A stretch of DNA of 44,837 nt, taken from assembly GCA_003134995.1 (NCBI GenBank), contig PLDC01000011.1, forward strand, positions 55,266-100,102, written 5' to 3'. The first letter of the stretch is position 1; each line of letters starts with the position of its first letter. Made by a program: the position numbers and the translations under genes. Under the pieces are notes generated by a model, which saw only the letters and a list, made by a program, of their open reading frames with translations, had not been told where the DNA came from and did not search any database. Below are positions 9,130-17,433 of the stretch, one piece after another. This DNA comes from Acidobacteriaceae bacterium (GTDB lineage: Bacteria; Acidobacteriota; Terriglobia; Terriglobales; Acidobacteriaceae).

Positions 9130-9679
9130 GTGGTCACAAATCGCGCGTCGCATTCGCGTCCCGCTGGGATTTCTTTTTGCCGTCCTTTATTTCTGGTTGG
9201 CGCACCCTTCTTCGCGATCGTTGATGCTGGGAACGATTCTGATTATTCCGGGCCTTCTGATTCGGGCCCTGGCCTCAGGCCATGTTCGCAAGAACGAGGC
9301 GCTCGCCACTTCCGGCCCTTATGCTTACACGCGCAACCCGCTTTATCTGGGATCATTGCTCATGGGCTTGGGATTCTGCGCTGCCGCGCGGAGTTGGTGG
9401 GTGGGCCTGGCGCTGGTCGCGATGTTCTTCGCCATCTATCTTCCCGTGATCTGCGATGAAGAAAAGTTTCTGCGCGCGAAATTTCCTGACTTTGACCAGT
9501 ATGCCCGCCGCGTGCCGAGAATGTTGCCGCGCCTCACACCGCACGCAAACAAGGAGCAACAAGTTCCGTCAACATTCTCTTTCGAGTTGTATTCGAAGCA
9601 TCGCGAGTACAACGCACTACTGGGCGCGCTGGCAATGATGGTGGCCCTGATCCTGAAGATGAACTTCTTTCCAAGCTAG
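9122..9679 (+). CDS. Isoprenylcysteine carboxyl methyltransferase-like membrane protein
   Basis: A 185-residue integral membrane protein with several hydrophobic helices (about residues 8-25, 32-50, 75-110, 160-180). The ICMT/PEMT-family SAM-binding region is visible: SGPYAYTRNPLYLGSLLMGLG followed by EEKFLRAKFPDFDQYARRVPRMLPRL. Such proteins methylate lipids or small molecules at the membrane, but bacterial members have mostly undefined substrates. Its overlap with the heptosyltransferase stop suggests it belongs to the LPS operon and could act on an envelope lipid, which is inference. ATG at 9122 is chosen because the conserved [17 protein letters not shown] begins there; an in-frame ATG at 9095 is an alternative. 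Confidence 0.82.
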   Translation: MAKWSQIARRIRVPLGFLFAVLYFWLAHPSSRSLMLGTILIIPGLLIRALASGHVRKNEALATSGPYAYTRNPLYLGSLLMGLGFCAAARSWWVGLALVAMFFAIYLPVICDEEKFLRAKFPDFDQYARRVPRMLPRLTPHANKEQQVPSTFSFELYSKHREYNALLGALAMMVALILKMNFFPS

Positions 9680-9724
9680 AACTGCCTGCGTGAGGATTCT
9701 CTCGCATATGGAATAGTAAGAATC

Positions 9725-11053
9725 ATGAAGCGCAAAAATAAAATGTCCGGCAAGTCCAAAAATACCGCTCAGGCGCAATCGAATGCAGCCGCAGACAAGC
9801 CCTCCGGCAAAGACCTGGGAAACTTTACCAGCTTCCTTTACGGTCAAACCGCGGCAAATTTCCATGCTGCCGGCTCCGGATATTCAACCACTGCCTACAA
9901 TCCTATCTCCGCTTTCCTTCCCAGCAACCTTATTAAATGGATCCCCAAGATTGCAAAATATTGGTTTCATAAAAAGCATGCGTTCAGAGATTACACGGCC
10001 TCCGAACGAGGTACCGGAATCTACGCCCTCGACGACCGCGTCAAAATCAGCATCGCCGGCGATTGGGGCACAGGCACCGACGAAGCCAGACAAGTCGGCG
10101 CCGCCATCGAAAAGGCCGAGCCCGATTTCACCATTCACCTGGGAGACGTCTACTACGTCGGCGACAGCAACGAAGTCCGCGAAAATGTTCTCGGCGAGCA
10201 GACCAGTCCCTATCAGCCCGTAAAGTGGCCCATGGGCGCCAAAGGCAGCTTCGCCCTCAACGGCAATCACGAAATGTATGCCGAAGGAAACGGCTACTGG
10301 AGAGTGGTTCTCCCGCGCATGGGCCCGAAACAGCGCGGTAGCGAATGGGGCGCGGGACAGTGGGCCAGCTTTTTTTGCCTGGAAAATAAACACTGGCGCA
10401 TCATAGCGCTCGACACCGCATACAACTCAACCAAGTTTGATTGGACAAAAGTTCCGGGCGTCAAGCGGCTCAAATGGCTTCGCAAAGGCACATGGTTCAA
10501 GCCCAAGTGCAATATTCCCCAACCGCTGCTCGACTGGCTGCAGTCCTCGGTGAATCCTGAGGGCGACAAGCGCGGATTGATTCTGCTCTCTCATCACGGA
10601 CCGCACTCTTGCTTTGAATCCTGGTATCAAATTCCCTCGCGGCAGTTGGCGAAAATTATTCATCGCCCCGTTCTTTGGTTCTGGGGCCACGAGCACAAGT
10701 TCACCGTCTACGACAAGTTCAGCGTCAACCAGGGCGTCGAGGCCCACGGACGCTGCATCGGCCACGGCGGAATGCCCGTCGAGCGCGGCCACGCTCCAGA
10801 CATTGACGACTGCCGCTGGCTCGCCTATGACAATCGCCGCTACCCCAGCGACGAAAAAAATATCAACGTCGGCTTCAACGGATTCGCCAACTTCTCCTTC
10901 AACGGCCCCGCCCTTCACGTCGCCTACTACGATCTCAATCAGTCTCCGCTCTTCACCGAAGACTGGCACGTCGACATCGATACCGGCGCGCTCGAAGGCC
11001 CGCACCTGAAAAAAATTATGGACGATCCGTCGCTTCACTATCGCGAATCATAA
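9725..11053 (+). CDS. Calcineurin-like metallophosphoesterase
   Basis: A 442-residue protein with all metallophosphoesterase motifs in order: ISIAGDWGTGTDEA (motif I Asp), HLGDVYYVGD (GD), ALNGNHEMY (GNHE), LLSHHGPHS and FWGHEHKF (GHxH-type). It probably hydrolyses a phosphoester with a dinuclear metal centre; the substrate is unknown. The first 100 residues are polar and carry no signal peptide, and the N-terminus is rich in Lys, Ala and Gln, so a cytoplasmic protein is likely. It stands alone 45 bp after the LPS operon and is followed by hslV. Similarity to purple acid phosphatase-like proteins of this size is possible. Confidence 0.88.
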   Translation: MKRKNKMSGKSKNTAQAQSNAAADKPSGKDLGNFTSFLYGQTAANFHAAGSGYSTTAYNPISAFLPSNLIKWIPKIAKYWFHKKHAFRDYTASERGTGIYALDDRVKISIAGDWGTGTDEARQVGAAIEKAEPDFTIHLGDVYYVGDSNEVRENVLGEQTSPYQPVKWPMGAKGSFALNGNHEMYAEGNGYWRVVLPRMGPKQRGSEWGAGQWASFFCLENKHWRIIALDTAYNSTKFDWTKVPGVKRLKWLRKGTWFKPKCNIPQPLLDWLQSSVNPEGDKRGLILLSHHGPHSCFESWYQIPSRQLAKIIHRPVLWFWGHEHKFTVYDKFSVNQGVEAHGRCIGHGGMPVERGHAPDIDDCRWLAYDNRRYPSDEKNINVGFNGFANFSFNGPALHVAYYDLNQSPLFTEDWHVDIDTGALEGPHLKKIMDDPSLHYRES

Positions 11054-11158
11054 AGATGCTGGAGCTCCGTCACTAAGGGTTTTACCCCGTGAACCTCTGT
11101 GTCCTCTGTGTTAAAGATTTTGAAGTGCATCAGCTCCGCACGAACCACTCCGTCCCGC

Positions 11159-11167
11159 TGCTATAAT
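11159..11167 (+). promoter_or_regulatory. Extended -10 promoter candidate for hslVU
   Basis: TGCTATAAT (TGn plus a perfect TATAAT) lies 15 bp before the hslV ATG at 11182. A conserved -35 is not evident. The predicted transcript would have a very short leader of about 7 nt. Just upstream, around 11086-11115, is the sequence CCTCTGTGTCCTCTGTG, which has an internal direct repeat. Confidence 0.45.
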
Positions 11168-11181
11168 TAAAAATTGCGCCC

Positions 11182-11724
11182 ATGCCAACGAAGCGACTGA
11201 TCCGTTCCACAACAGTTCTGTCCATCCGCCGCAACGGCAGCGTCGTGCTGGCCGGCGACGGCCAGGTTACGCTCGGCGAGTCCGTCATTAAACATACGGC
11301 AAAAAAGATTCGCCGGCTTTACAACGACAAGATTCTCGCCGGATTCGCCGGATCGACCGCCGACGCCTTCACTCTTTTCAGCCGTTTCGAATCGAAACTC
11401 GAGCAATATCACGGCAACCTCGGCCGCGGCGCAGTAGAACTCGCGAAAGATTGGCGCACCGATAAATACCTGCGCCATCTCGAAGCCTTGCTGCTGGTCT
11501 GCGACAAAGAACAAACGTTTCTGTTAAGCGGACAAGGCGACGTAATCGAGCCCGACGGCGGAGTAGCCGCCATAGGCAGCGGCGGCCCCTACGCGCAAGC
11601 CGCAGCCGAGGCGCTCTCCAGGCTCACGCAACTAACTGCCCGCCAGATCGCCGAAGAAGCCATGAAGATTGCCGGCAAAATGTGCATCTATACCAATGAT
11701 CAGGTAACGATTGAAGAACTGTGA
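11182..11724 (+). CDS. hslV: ATP-dependent protease peptidase subunit HslV
   Basis: A 180-residue beta-type proteasome-like peptidase. The propeptide MPTKRLIRS is followed by T10, the predicted N-terminal nucleophile of [51 protein letters not shown] and the C-terminal [21 protein letters not shown] are diagnostic. HslV forms a double hexamer and degrades substrates unfolded by HslU. hslU follows 89 bp downstream, separated by a heptad-repeat array. Length is typical; the propeptide is a little longer than the single Met of E. coli HslV. Confidence 0.97.
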   Translation: MPTKRLIRSTTVLSIRRNGSVVLAGDGQVTLGESVIKHTAKKIRRLYNDKILAGFAGSTADAFTLFSRFESKLEQYHGNLGRGAVELAKDWRTDKYLRHLEALLLVCDKEQTFLLSGQGDVIEPDGGVAAIGSGGPYAQAAAEALSRLTQLTARQIAEEAMKIAGKMCIYTNDQVTIEEL

Positions 11725-11727
11725 AGC

Positions 11728-11811
11728 CAGTTCTCAGTTCCCAGTTCTCAGTTCTCAGCAAGACCCTTTGCTGCCCGACTGAGAACTGAGAACCGAGAAC
11801 TGAGAACTGAC
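11728..11811. repeat. Inverted pair of heptad repeats between hslV and hslU
   Basis: The left arm (11728-11757) is tandem AGTTCTC / AGTTCCC heptads. The right arm (11778-11811) is tandem ACTGAGA / ACCGAGA heptads, the reverse complement. Only about 20 bp separate the arms, so the hslVU transcript would contain a near-perfect hairpin with a stem of about 30 bp ending 2 bp before the hslU ATG. The design (7-bp period, opposed arms) is the same as at 1783-1883, with a different unit sequence. Confidence 0.85.
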
Positions 11812-11813
11812 TT

Positions 11814-13232
11814 ATGGCCATCTATCTACCCAGTAGCGTTGAAGAAGAACAACTCGCACTCGACGAACTCACTCCACGCGAGATCGTCGTCGAACTCGAC
11901 AAACACGTGATCGGCCAGAAGGACGCGAAGCGCGCCGTCGCCATCGCGCTGCGCAACCGCATGCGCCGCCAGAAGCTCACCCCAGAGCTCGCCGAAGAAA
12001 TCATTCCCAAAAACATAATTATGATCGGCCCCACAGGCGTCGGCAAAACGGAGATTGCGCGCCGCTTGGCGAAGCTAGCGAACTCTCCCTTCTTGAAGGT
12101 GGAAGCGTCCAAGTTCACCGAGGTTGGCTACGTCGGCCGCGACGTGGAATCGATGGTGCGCGATTTAGTGGAGATTGCCATCGACAATGTTCGCGAAGAA
12201 AAGTTGGAAGACGTTTCGGACAAGGCCGAGTTAAACGCCGAAGAGCGGCTGCTCGATATTTTATTGCCGCCATCGCCTCCGCCGCGCGCGGGCGAGACCA
12301 CCACTGCCGGCGGAGTTGTGATCGACAGCAGCACCGCCTTGGCAGAGTCTTCTTCGCGCACCCGCGAAAAATTGCGCCAGCAATTGCGTGAAGGCAAGCT
12401 CGACGAACGCCAGGTTGAGATCGACGTCCGCGAGCGCAACTTCCCCTCTTTTGAAATTATGACCAACCAGGGTGTTGAAGAAATGGATATCAACATCAAG
12501 GACATGCTGCCGAACATCTTCGGGGCCCGCACCAAGAAGCGCAAGATGAAGGTGAACGAAGCTTTCGAATATTTAATTCAGGAAGAAGAGCAGCGCCTCA
12601 TCGACATGGACCAGGTCACTCGCATGGCAATCGACCGCGTCGAGAATTCCGGAATTGTCTTCCTGGATGAGATCGACAAGATCGCAGGCCGCGAAGGCGG
12701 CCATGGTCCCGATGTTTCTCGCGAAGGTGTGCAGCGCGACATTCTGCCCATCGTCGAAGGCACCACGGTGAACACACGCTACGGCATCGTGCGCACCGAT
12801 CATATTTTGTTCATTGCCGCCGGAGCCTTCCACGTTTCGAAGCCCAGCGATCTGATCCCGGAATTGCAAGGCCGGTTTCCCATCCGCGTAGAGTTGCAGT
12901 CGCTGACCATGGAAGACTTTGTGCGCATTCTCACCGAGCCCAAGTCTTCTTTGGTGAAGCAATATACGGCGTTGCTTGAGACCGAAGGAGTGAAGCTCGA
13001 GTTCACTCCCGAGGCCTTGCAAGAGGTCGCGCACTTTGCATTTCGCGTGAATGAGAGTACGGAAAATATCGGCGCGCGCCGCCTTCACACCATAATGGAG
13101 CGCGTGCTCGACGAACTGAGTTTCGACGCCCCCGAAAGAAAAGGCGAGCACGTAATCATCGACGCCGATTTCGTCCGCAAAATGCTCACCGACATCGTGA
13201 AGGATCAGGATTTGTCGCGGTATATCCTCTAG
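11814..13232 (+). CDS. hslU: ATP-dependent protease ATPase subunit HslU
   Basis: A 472-residue AAA+ unfoldase. [24 protein letters not shown] opens the family domain. Walker A is GPTGVGKTE (residues 72-80), the pore loop GYVG lies at 105-108, Walker B is [11 protein letters not shown], and the C-terminus is the family ending [10 protein letters not shown] used to dock and activate HslV. The I-domain (about 110-250) includes a low-complexity [16 protein letters not shown] stretch. There is no clear Shine-Dalgarno sequence before the ATG because the heptad-repeat hairpin abuts it, which could affect translation. Together with HslV it forms the HslVU protease. Confidence 0.97.
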   Translation: MAIYLPSSVEEEQLALDELTPREIVVELDKHVIGQKDAKRAVAIALRNRMRRQKLTPELAEEIIPKNIIMIGPTGVGKTEIARRLAKLANSPFLKVEASKFTEVGYVGRDVESMVRDLVEIAIDNVREEKLEDVSDKAELNAEERLLDILLPPSPPPRAGETTTAGGVVIDSSTALAESSSRTREKLRQQLREGKLDERQVEIDVRERNFPSFEIMTNQGVEEMDINIKDMLPNIFGARTKKRKMKVNEAFEYLIQEEEQRLIDMDQVTRMAIDRVENSGIVFLDEIDKIAGREGGHGPDVSREGVQRDILPIVEGTTVNTRYGIVRTDHILFIAAGAFHVSKPSDLIPELQGRFPIRVELQSLTMEDFVRILTEPKSSLVKQYTALLETEGVKLEFTPEALQEVAHFAFRVNESTENIGARRLHTIMERVLDELSFDAPERKGEHVIIDADFVRKMLTDIVKDQDLSRYIL

Positions 13233-13254
13233 GTTGTTGGATGGGCGATGAGGA

Positions 13255-13300
13255 CGGGGTGCCCCATTTCTCGCGTCCTTTGCGAGAAGTGGAGATTTCC
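13255..13300. repeat. Dispersed palindrome, copy 1 (downstream of hslU)
   Basis: An 11-bp inverted repeat, CCATTTCTCGC (13264-13274) and GCGAGAAGTGG (13282-13292), with the 7-bp loop GTCCTTT, preceded by GGGGTGCC. The same element recurs at 20200-20242, 30851-30890 and 34044-34085, with a degenerate form at 31514-31562. It lies upstream of the phosphatase gene and argues against translation starting before 13433. Confidence 0.85.
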
Positions 13301-13432
13301 TTTTGGAGCGCAGAAATTTACTCTCCCAGAATCGGACGCAAAAAGCGGCCCGCAAAACCTCCTACAAAAAAGAGTCCCAACCCTCAAACCTATCATCTTC
13401 ACTTAGTAAGTCATTGTGTTCGGAGTAGACCC

Positions 13433-14707
13433 ATGGCAGCCAGTCCAAACCTTACCGCACCGCTCTCCTCGAGCCCGCGCCCGCTGAATCTCGATCAGGT
13501 CGAAGACATTCTCAAAGTACAAAAAGCCGCTCAGAAAATCAGCTCCATTCTTGACCTCGACCAACTCGTCGACAAGGTAGTGAACGACATTGCCCGTTCT
13601 TTCGGATGTTTAGATTCTGACATCTATCTGCACAACGAAGAGCGCGGCGAACTGTCGCTCGTGTGCGCCCATGGCTGCGCGGGCTGTGAAGTTTGCGGCG
13701 CCGGCCATATCCTCAGGATCGGCAAAGGCATGGTTGGCTACGCCGCGTCCACCGGCCAGATGCACTACGCGCCGGACGTGCGCCAGGACCCGTATTACAT
13801 CGGCTGTGAAGAATCCACGCTCTCCGAGGTCGCAATTCCGCTTCACGTGGAAGGCCAACTGGTGGGCGTATTCACCGCCTCCCACAACGAACTCGATGCC
13901 TTCACCCCGTGCCAGTTGCGGCTGTTGCAGGCCTTGTGCAGCGATGTGGCCGTGGCCGTTCACAATGCTCGCCGCTTCCAACAGGAGCACCGGCAACGAG
14001 AGGAAATGACCAGCGAGGCTCGCGAGGCCCGCGTCATTCAGCAAGCGCTTCTTCCCAAAACTTCTCCCTGCATTCCCGGTTTCACCGTCTCCGGACTTTC
14101 CATTCCCGCGGGCGCCGTGGGCGGCGACTGGTACGACTTCATTCCCATGGACAAAGGCAGCTGGGGTCTAGTCCTCGCCGACGTTTCCGGCAAGGGAACC
14201 GCCGCTGCTCTGCTCATGTCGGCCACGCGCGGCATGTTGCGATCGCTGGTCGCCGCCGCATGCACTCCAGCTGAAGTGCTCACCAAGTTGAATCGCCTTC
14301 TGGTCGAGGACTTTCCCGCCGGCCGCTTCGTAACCATGGTCTACGCCGTGCTCGATCCCGTGAAGCGCACTCTCACCTTTGCCAACGCCGGCCACCTGCG
14401 GCCGCTCCTGATCACCGGCACATCAGCCAGGTTCCTCGATGTGGAGCGCGGAATCCCCTTGGGATTGGGACTAGGCGATTTCTCGGAAGTGGAAGTAGAA
14501 CTTCGCGAAGGTTCTCGCCTGGTGTTTTACAGCGACGGCATCACCGAAGCCGAGAATCAAACCGACGAAGAATATGGATTAGCGCGTCTTCAAGAACATT
14601 TCTTGCAGAGAGACGCCTCCGCCGAAGGCCTACTCCAAGACGTGCGCTCCTTCGCCCACGGTTCCGGACTGCGCGACGATGCCAGCGTCATCTTTGTGCA
14701 AGGCTAG
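13433..14707 (+). CDS. GAF-domain PP2C/SpoIIE-type serine phosphatase (RsbU-like) with cysteine cluster
   Basis: A 424-residue cytoplasmic regulator. An N-terminal GAF domain (about residues 30-180) is followed by a helical linker and a PP2C-type phosphatase domain (about 215-424). The metal-binding motifs are visible: GGDWYDF, LADVSGKGTAAALLM, NAGHLRPLL, FYSDGITEAEN and LRDDASVIF. Such proteins dephosphorylate anti-sigma antagonists or similar partners in response to a ligand bound by GAF. The GAF domain contains C78, C82, C85 and C88 (CAHGCAGCEVC), which is not a normal GAF feature and could bind a metal or Fe-S cluster. ATG at 13433 follows CGGAG; a longer frame would run through a dispersed palindrome. 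No partner STAS or anti-sigma gene is adjacent. Confidence 0.92.
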   Translation: MAASPNLTAPLSSSPRPLNLDQVEDILKVQKAAQKISSILDLDQLVDKVVNDIARSFGCLDSDIYLHNEERGELSLVCAHGCAGCEVCGAGHILRIGKGMVGYAASTGQMHYAPDVRQDPYYIGCEESTLSEVAIPLHVEGQLVGVFTASHNELDAFTPCQLRLLQALCSDVAVAVHNARRFQQEHRQREEMTSEAREARVIQQALLPKTSPCIPGFTVSGLSIPAGAVGGDWYDFIPMDKGSWGLVLADVSGKGTAAALLMSATRGMLRSLVAAACTPAEVLTKLNRLLVEDFPAGRFVTMVYAVLDPVKRTLTFANAGHLRPLLITGTSARFLDVERGIPLGLGLGDFSEVEVELREGSRLVFYSDGITEAENQTDEEYGLARLQEHFLQRDASAEGLLQDVRSFAHGSGLRDDASVIFVQG

Positions 14708-14800
14708 CGTCAGAGTAAGGAACCCCGCTACACGAAGAGGGCAACGGTCGCTCTCCAAAACTGCGCGACTCTCTGGGAGCAAAGACGGAGTCGTGGGTCG

Positions 14801-15157
14801 ATGAGCGCCATGGCGATTTACAACAAACTTAAGTATAAGATTCCCGGTATGACATGCCTTCGTGTTGACATCATTGGCTTTGCCGATGAATCCTTTCCGG
14901 GCTTCGTTCATTGCGATTTCACCGATGCAAATGGCGCCCGTCACATCGTCCTTGAGAAAATCCCGGTGGTGACGACTGAGGATCTCTGGAGTGACTCGAC
15001 CTACCCCCACCAGGGCATGCTACCTTGCGAGAGGGTTGAGTCCTTGCAGGACGACGCGGGACGTGCTGTCGCTTTGGTTTCCATAAACCCGATCGGTGCG
15101 GGTTATCCAGCACAATTCGTCGTGCTTGAATCGCAGTTAGTGAATGATTGCTGGTAG
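14801..15157 (+). CDS. Hypothetical protein (118 aa)
   Basis: I do not recognise this family. The 118-residue product is soluble with no signal peptide or membrane segment. It looks like a compact beta-rich domain (KIPGMTCLRVDIIGFA, VHCDFTDANGARHIVLEKIPVV, GRAVALVSINPIGAG). GACGGAG sits 11-17 bp before the ATG at 14801, and a second in-frame ATG at 14810 is possible. The 3' end overlaps the convergent amidohydrolase gene by 21 bp. It lies 93 bp after the phosphatase gene on the same strand and could be cotranscribed with it. Confidence 0.6.
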   Translation: MSAMAIYNKLKYKIPGMTCLRVDIIGFADESFPGFVHCDFTDANGARHIVLEKIPVVTTEDLWSDSTYPHQGMLPCERVESLQDDAGRAVALVSINPIGAGYPAQFVVLESQLVNDCW

Positions 15158-16525
15158 CGGCCCATCGCTAACCTTCTTCCCATCCTTCCAAACGGCGCGA
15201 ATGCTCTGCGTGTTGTGAATATCCTGCGAGGGATCTTTTTCCAACACAATGAAGTTCGCCTTCTTGCCCGCGGCAATCGTTCCGCACTGATCTGCAATGT
15301 GCAACAACGCAGCAGCGTTTGAAGTAGCAACCGAGATCGCCTGAAGAGGCGTGAGACCCGCCTGCACCATCAGCGTCAATTCCATATGTTCGGCAAATCC
15401 CTGCGTTCGAATCGGAGTCGCACCCGAATCCGTGCCCAACGCAACCAGAATGCCCGCATCGTAAATCTTCTTCAGGTTGTGCATCGCCTGCGGCAACGCA
15501 GCTTGCTCCTGCGCCGTCACCTTATTCGCCTGCACCTTCGCCTTGTACTCGGCGCTGGTAATCATCTCCAACACTCCCGGGTCTAATGCCGCAACGAAAA
15601 ACGGATCGCCAACCCAGTTCGGCGAACCTGCATACGCAAAAGCGAAATCATCCAGCGAGAGCGTCGGAATATACGCCACATGCCGCTTCTTCATCTCCGC
15701 AATCAAAGCGTCATCCACGTCGCCATCTCGAACGCTGTGCGCCAGCACATCCACTCCATCCGCGACCAACAAGCGAGCATCCTCCAGATGGTATACATGC
15801 GCAGCCACTCGAAGTCCGTGCTTGTGCGCCTCGTCAATGATCGCGCCATAAATTTCAGGCGGCATCTTCGGATACTGTCCCCAAAAATCATCCACCCAAA
15901 TCTTAATGAAGTCAGGCTTCTGCGCCGCCTGCTGCGCAACCGCGCTGCGAGCTTCGGCCGCAGTCTCCGGACGCAACACCTCCGTAAAACCCATCCCGAC
16001 CGGAGGCACTCCATTCTTCGCGCCAATCCCCATCCCCGCCGTGTACACATCAGCGCCGGGCAGCGCGCCGCTCCGCGACTCCTCGCGAATCTCGGCGAAG
16101 CGTTTTCCGTCCGTGCCCATCGAGAGCACAGCTCCCACGCCGTATTCCTCATATCGCAACAACTGATGCCGAAAATTTTCCTCGGTCTGGTTCGCCGCCG
16201 ATTGCGTAGTGCCCTTCGTGAGCCCAAGGTGCCCATGCGCGTTGATGATCAAAGGCATGATCGTTTGCCCATGCAGATCAATCACCTTCGCGGACGCCGG
16301 CGCGCGCTGATGCCCACCGCCAATCGCAAGAATCCGGTCTCCTTGGATCGCGACAGTTCTGTCGCGATGGGCGGGACTTCCCGTGCCATCGATGACCGTA
16401 ACATTCGTCAGCACAATCTCCTGCTGCGCAAACGCGCGAGCACCCGCCATCACTGCAAGCATCGTAAGAACTTCAACTCCAAGTCTAAGAATGTGAAACC
16501 GCAACACACGGGCCAGCACGTACAT
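15137..16525 (-). CDS. Secreted amidohydrolase (imidazolonepropionase/prolidase-like, metal-dependent)
   Basis: A 462-residue amidohydrolase-superfamily protein. The signal peptide (LRLGVEVLTMLAVMAGARAFAQ, cleavage near AFA-QQ) predicts export. NVTVIDGTG and VIAIGG-type strands open the composite beta domain. The metal and catalytic positions are visible: H97 and H99 in NAHGHLG, the Lys in FIKIWVDDF, His in VAAHVYH and VLAHSVRD, and Asp in ALGTDSGA. It probably hydrolyses an amide or peptide bond in the periplasm; the substrate is unknown. ATG at 16525 is chosen because AAGGAG lies 6 bp upstream and the signal peptide begins there; in-frame ATGs further out (16540, 16546) lack a signal-like context. 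Confidence 0.88.
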   Translation of the reverse strand: MYVLARVLRFHILRLGVEVLTMLAVMAGARAFAQQEIVLTNVTVIDGTGSPAHRDRTVAIQGDRILAIGGGHQRAPASAKVIDLHGQTIMPLIINAHGHLGLTKGTTQSAANQTEENFRHQLLRYEEYGVGAVLSMGTDGKRFAEIREESRSGALPGADVYTAGMGIGAKNGVPPVGMGFTEVLRPETAAEARSAVAQQAAQKPDFIKIWVDDFWGQYPKMPPEIYGAIIDEAHKHGLRVAAHVYHLEDARLLVADGVDVLAHSVRDGDVDDALIAEMKKRHVAYIPTLSLDDFAFAYAGSPNWVGDPFFVAALDPGVLEMITSAEYKAKVQANKVTAQEQAALPQAMHNLKKIYDAGILVALGTDSGATPIRTQGFAEHMELTLMVQAGLTPLQAISVATSNAAALLHIADQCGTIAAGKKANFIVLEKDPSQDIHNTQSIRAVWKDGKKVSDGPLPAIIH

Positions 16526-16608
16526 TGGATTCTCCTTCATTCGCATTCCACCATACGGTAGTGGCCCATTCTGTCCAGATATATCTTGTAATCGCGAGCT
16601 GGCATCCT

Positions 16609-17433
16609 CTAAAAGTCCCCTCTGCGCCGGAGATTTCGCAAGGTCAACGCCACGGCCAGCGCGCCAATCCCAATAAACAAGCACGCGCACGTAAACCATG
16701 CCGGATACAACTGCTTGAGCGGAGCGAAGGACGCGGTCAGAAAGAAAAACGGATTCACATACATTGGCGCGCGAATATTCAGCGGGATACTGTACCAAAT
16801 ATTCCCAGTCGCACCTCCCTGGCCACGATTCGCTGATTCATAGATTGCCAGCCGCACAAAGAAAATAATGGCCGTCACCACGGTAATTGCAACCACGGTG
16901 GCATAGCTCACGGCGGTCGCATGCACGCTGCGCTGGAACGCCGACGAGCAATAAAGGCCGATCGCGCTCATGCAGGCCAGGATAATTACAGTAGTCAGAG
17001 TGGCGCTGAAGATTTCCCACGGCCCGACGCCGCCAAACGCAAAGGCCATGCTCAGCACAGGCAGGCTCGTAACCAGCAGCAACAGCACAAACAGCAGCGA
17101 AGATACAAACTTCCCCCACCAGATTTGCCCGGAAGTCAGCAACGAAGTCAACAAGCCGGCCAGCGTTCGCTGCTCCTTCTCAATCGTGATCGAGCCCGCG
17201 CTGAAGATCGGCGCCAGCAGCAGCAACAGCGCCAGTTGCGCGTACGACAGTGTCAAAAACAGGGCCACGCCTACTGCTGATCCCTGAATGCCGGTTGTTG
17301 TGCCGCGATCCGTCGTCAAAAAATAGGCGAATGTCACCACCGCGCCCAGCACGACCAGATAGAGCGAAGGCAGCAGCCAGCCCCGCCGCTCCCTCATTCG
17401 TTGCCGCAATTCCTTCCGGATCATCGGGTTCAT
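16609..17433 (-). CDS. ABC-2 type transporter permease
   Basis: A 274-residue membrane protein that starts MNPMIRKELRQRMRERRGW, a typical cytoplasmic lead of ABC-2 permeases, followed by six hydrophobic segments (about residues 20-40, 55-85, 105-130, 140-165, 180-200, 235-262). ITIEKEQRTLAGLLTSLLTSGQIWWGKF is the ABC-2 coupling region. Its ATG overlaps the ATPase stop by 4 bp (17430-17433), so the two proteins are made together as an exporter. The substrate is unknown. It is the last gene of the three-gene operon, and 83 bp separate it from the downstream amidohydrolase on the same strand. Confidence 0.88.
   Translation of the reverse strand: MNPMIRKELRQRMRERRGWLLPSLYLVVLGAVVTFAYFLTTDRGTTTGIQGSAVGVALFLTLSYAQLALLLLLAPIFSAGSITIEKEQRTLAGLLTSLLTSGQIWWGKFVSSLLFVLLLLVTSLPVLSMAFAFGGVGPWEIFSATLTTVIILACMSAIGLYCSSAFQRSVHATAVSYATVVAITVVTAIIFFVRLAIYESANRGQGGATGNIWYSIPLNIRAPMYVNPFFFLTASFAPLKQLYPAWFTCACLFIGIGALAVALTLRNLRRRGDF

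Noticed and set aside
13241..13432. N-terminal extension of the phosphatase
   Set aside because: It translates a dispersed palindrome and lacks GAF similarity; the ATG at 13433 follows CGGAG.
16526..16798. N-terminal extension of the amidohydrolase
   Set aside because: It has no signal-peptide character and overlaps the permease end; AAGGAG supports 16525.
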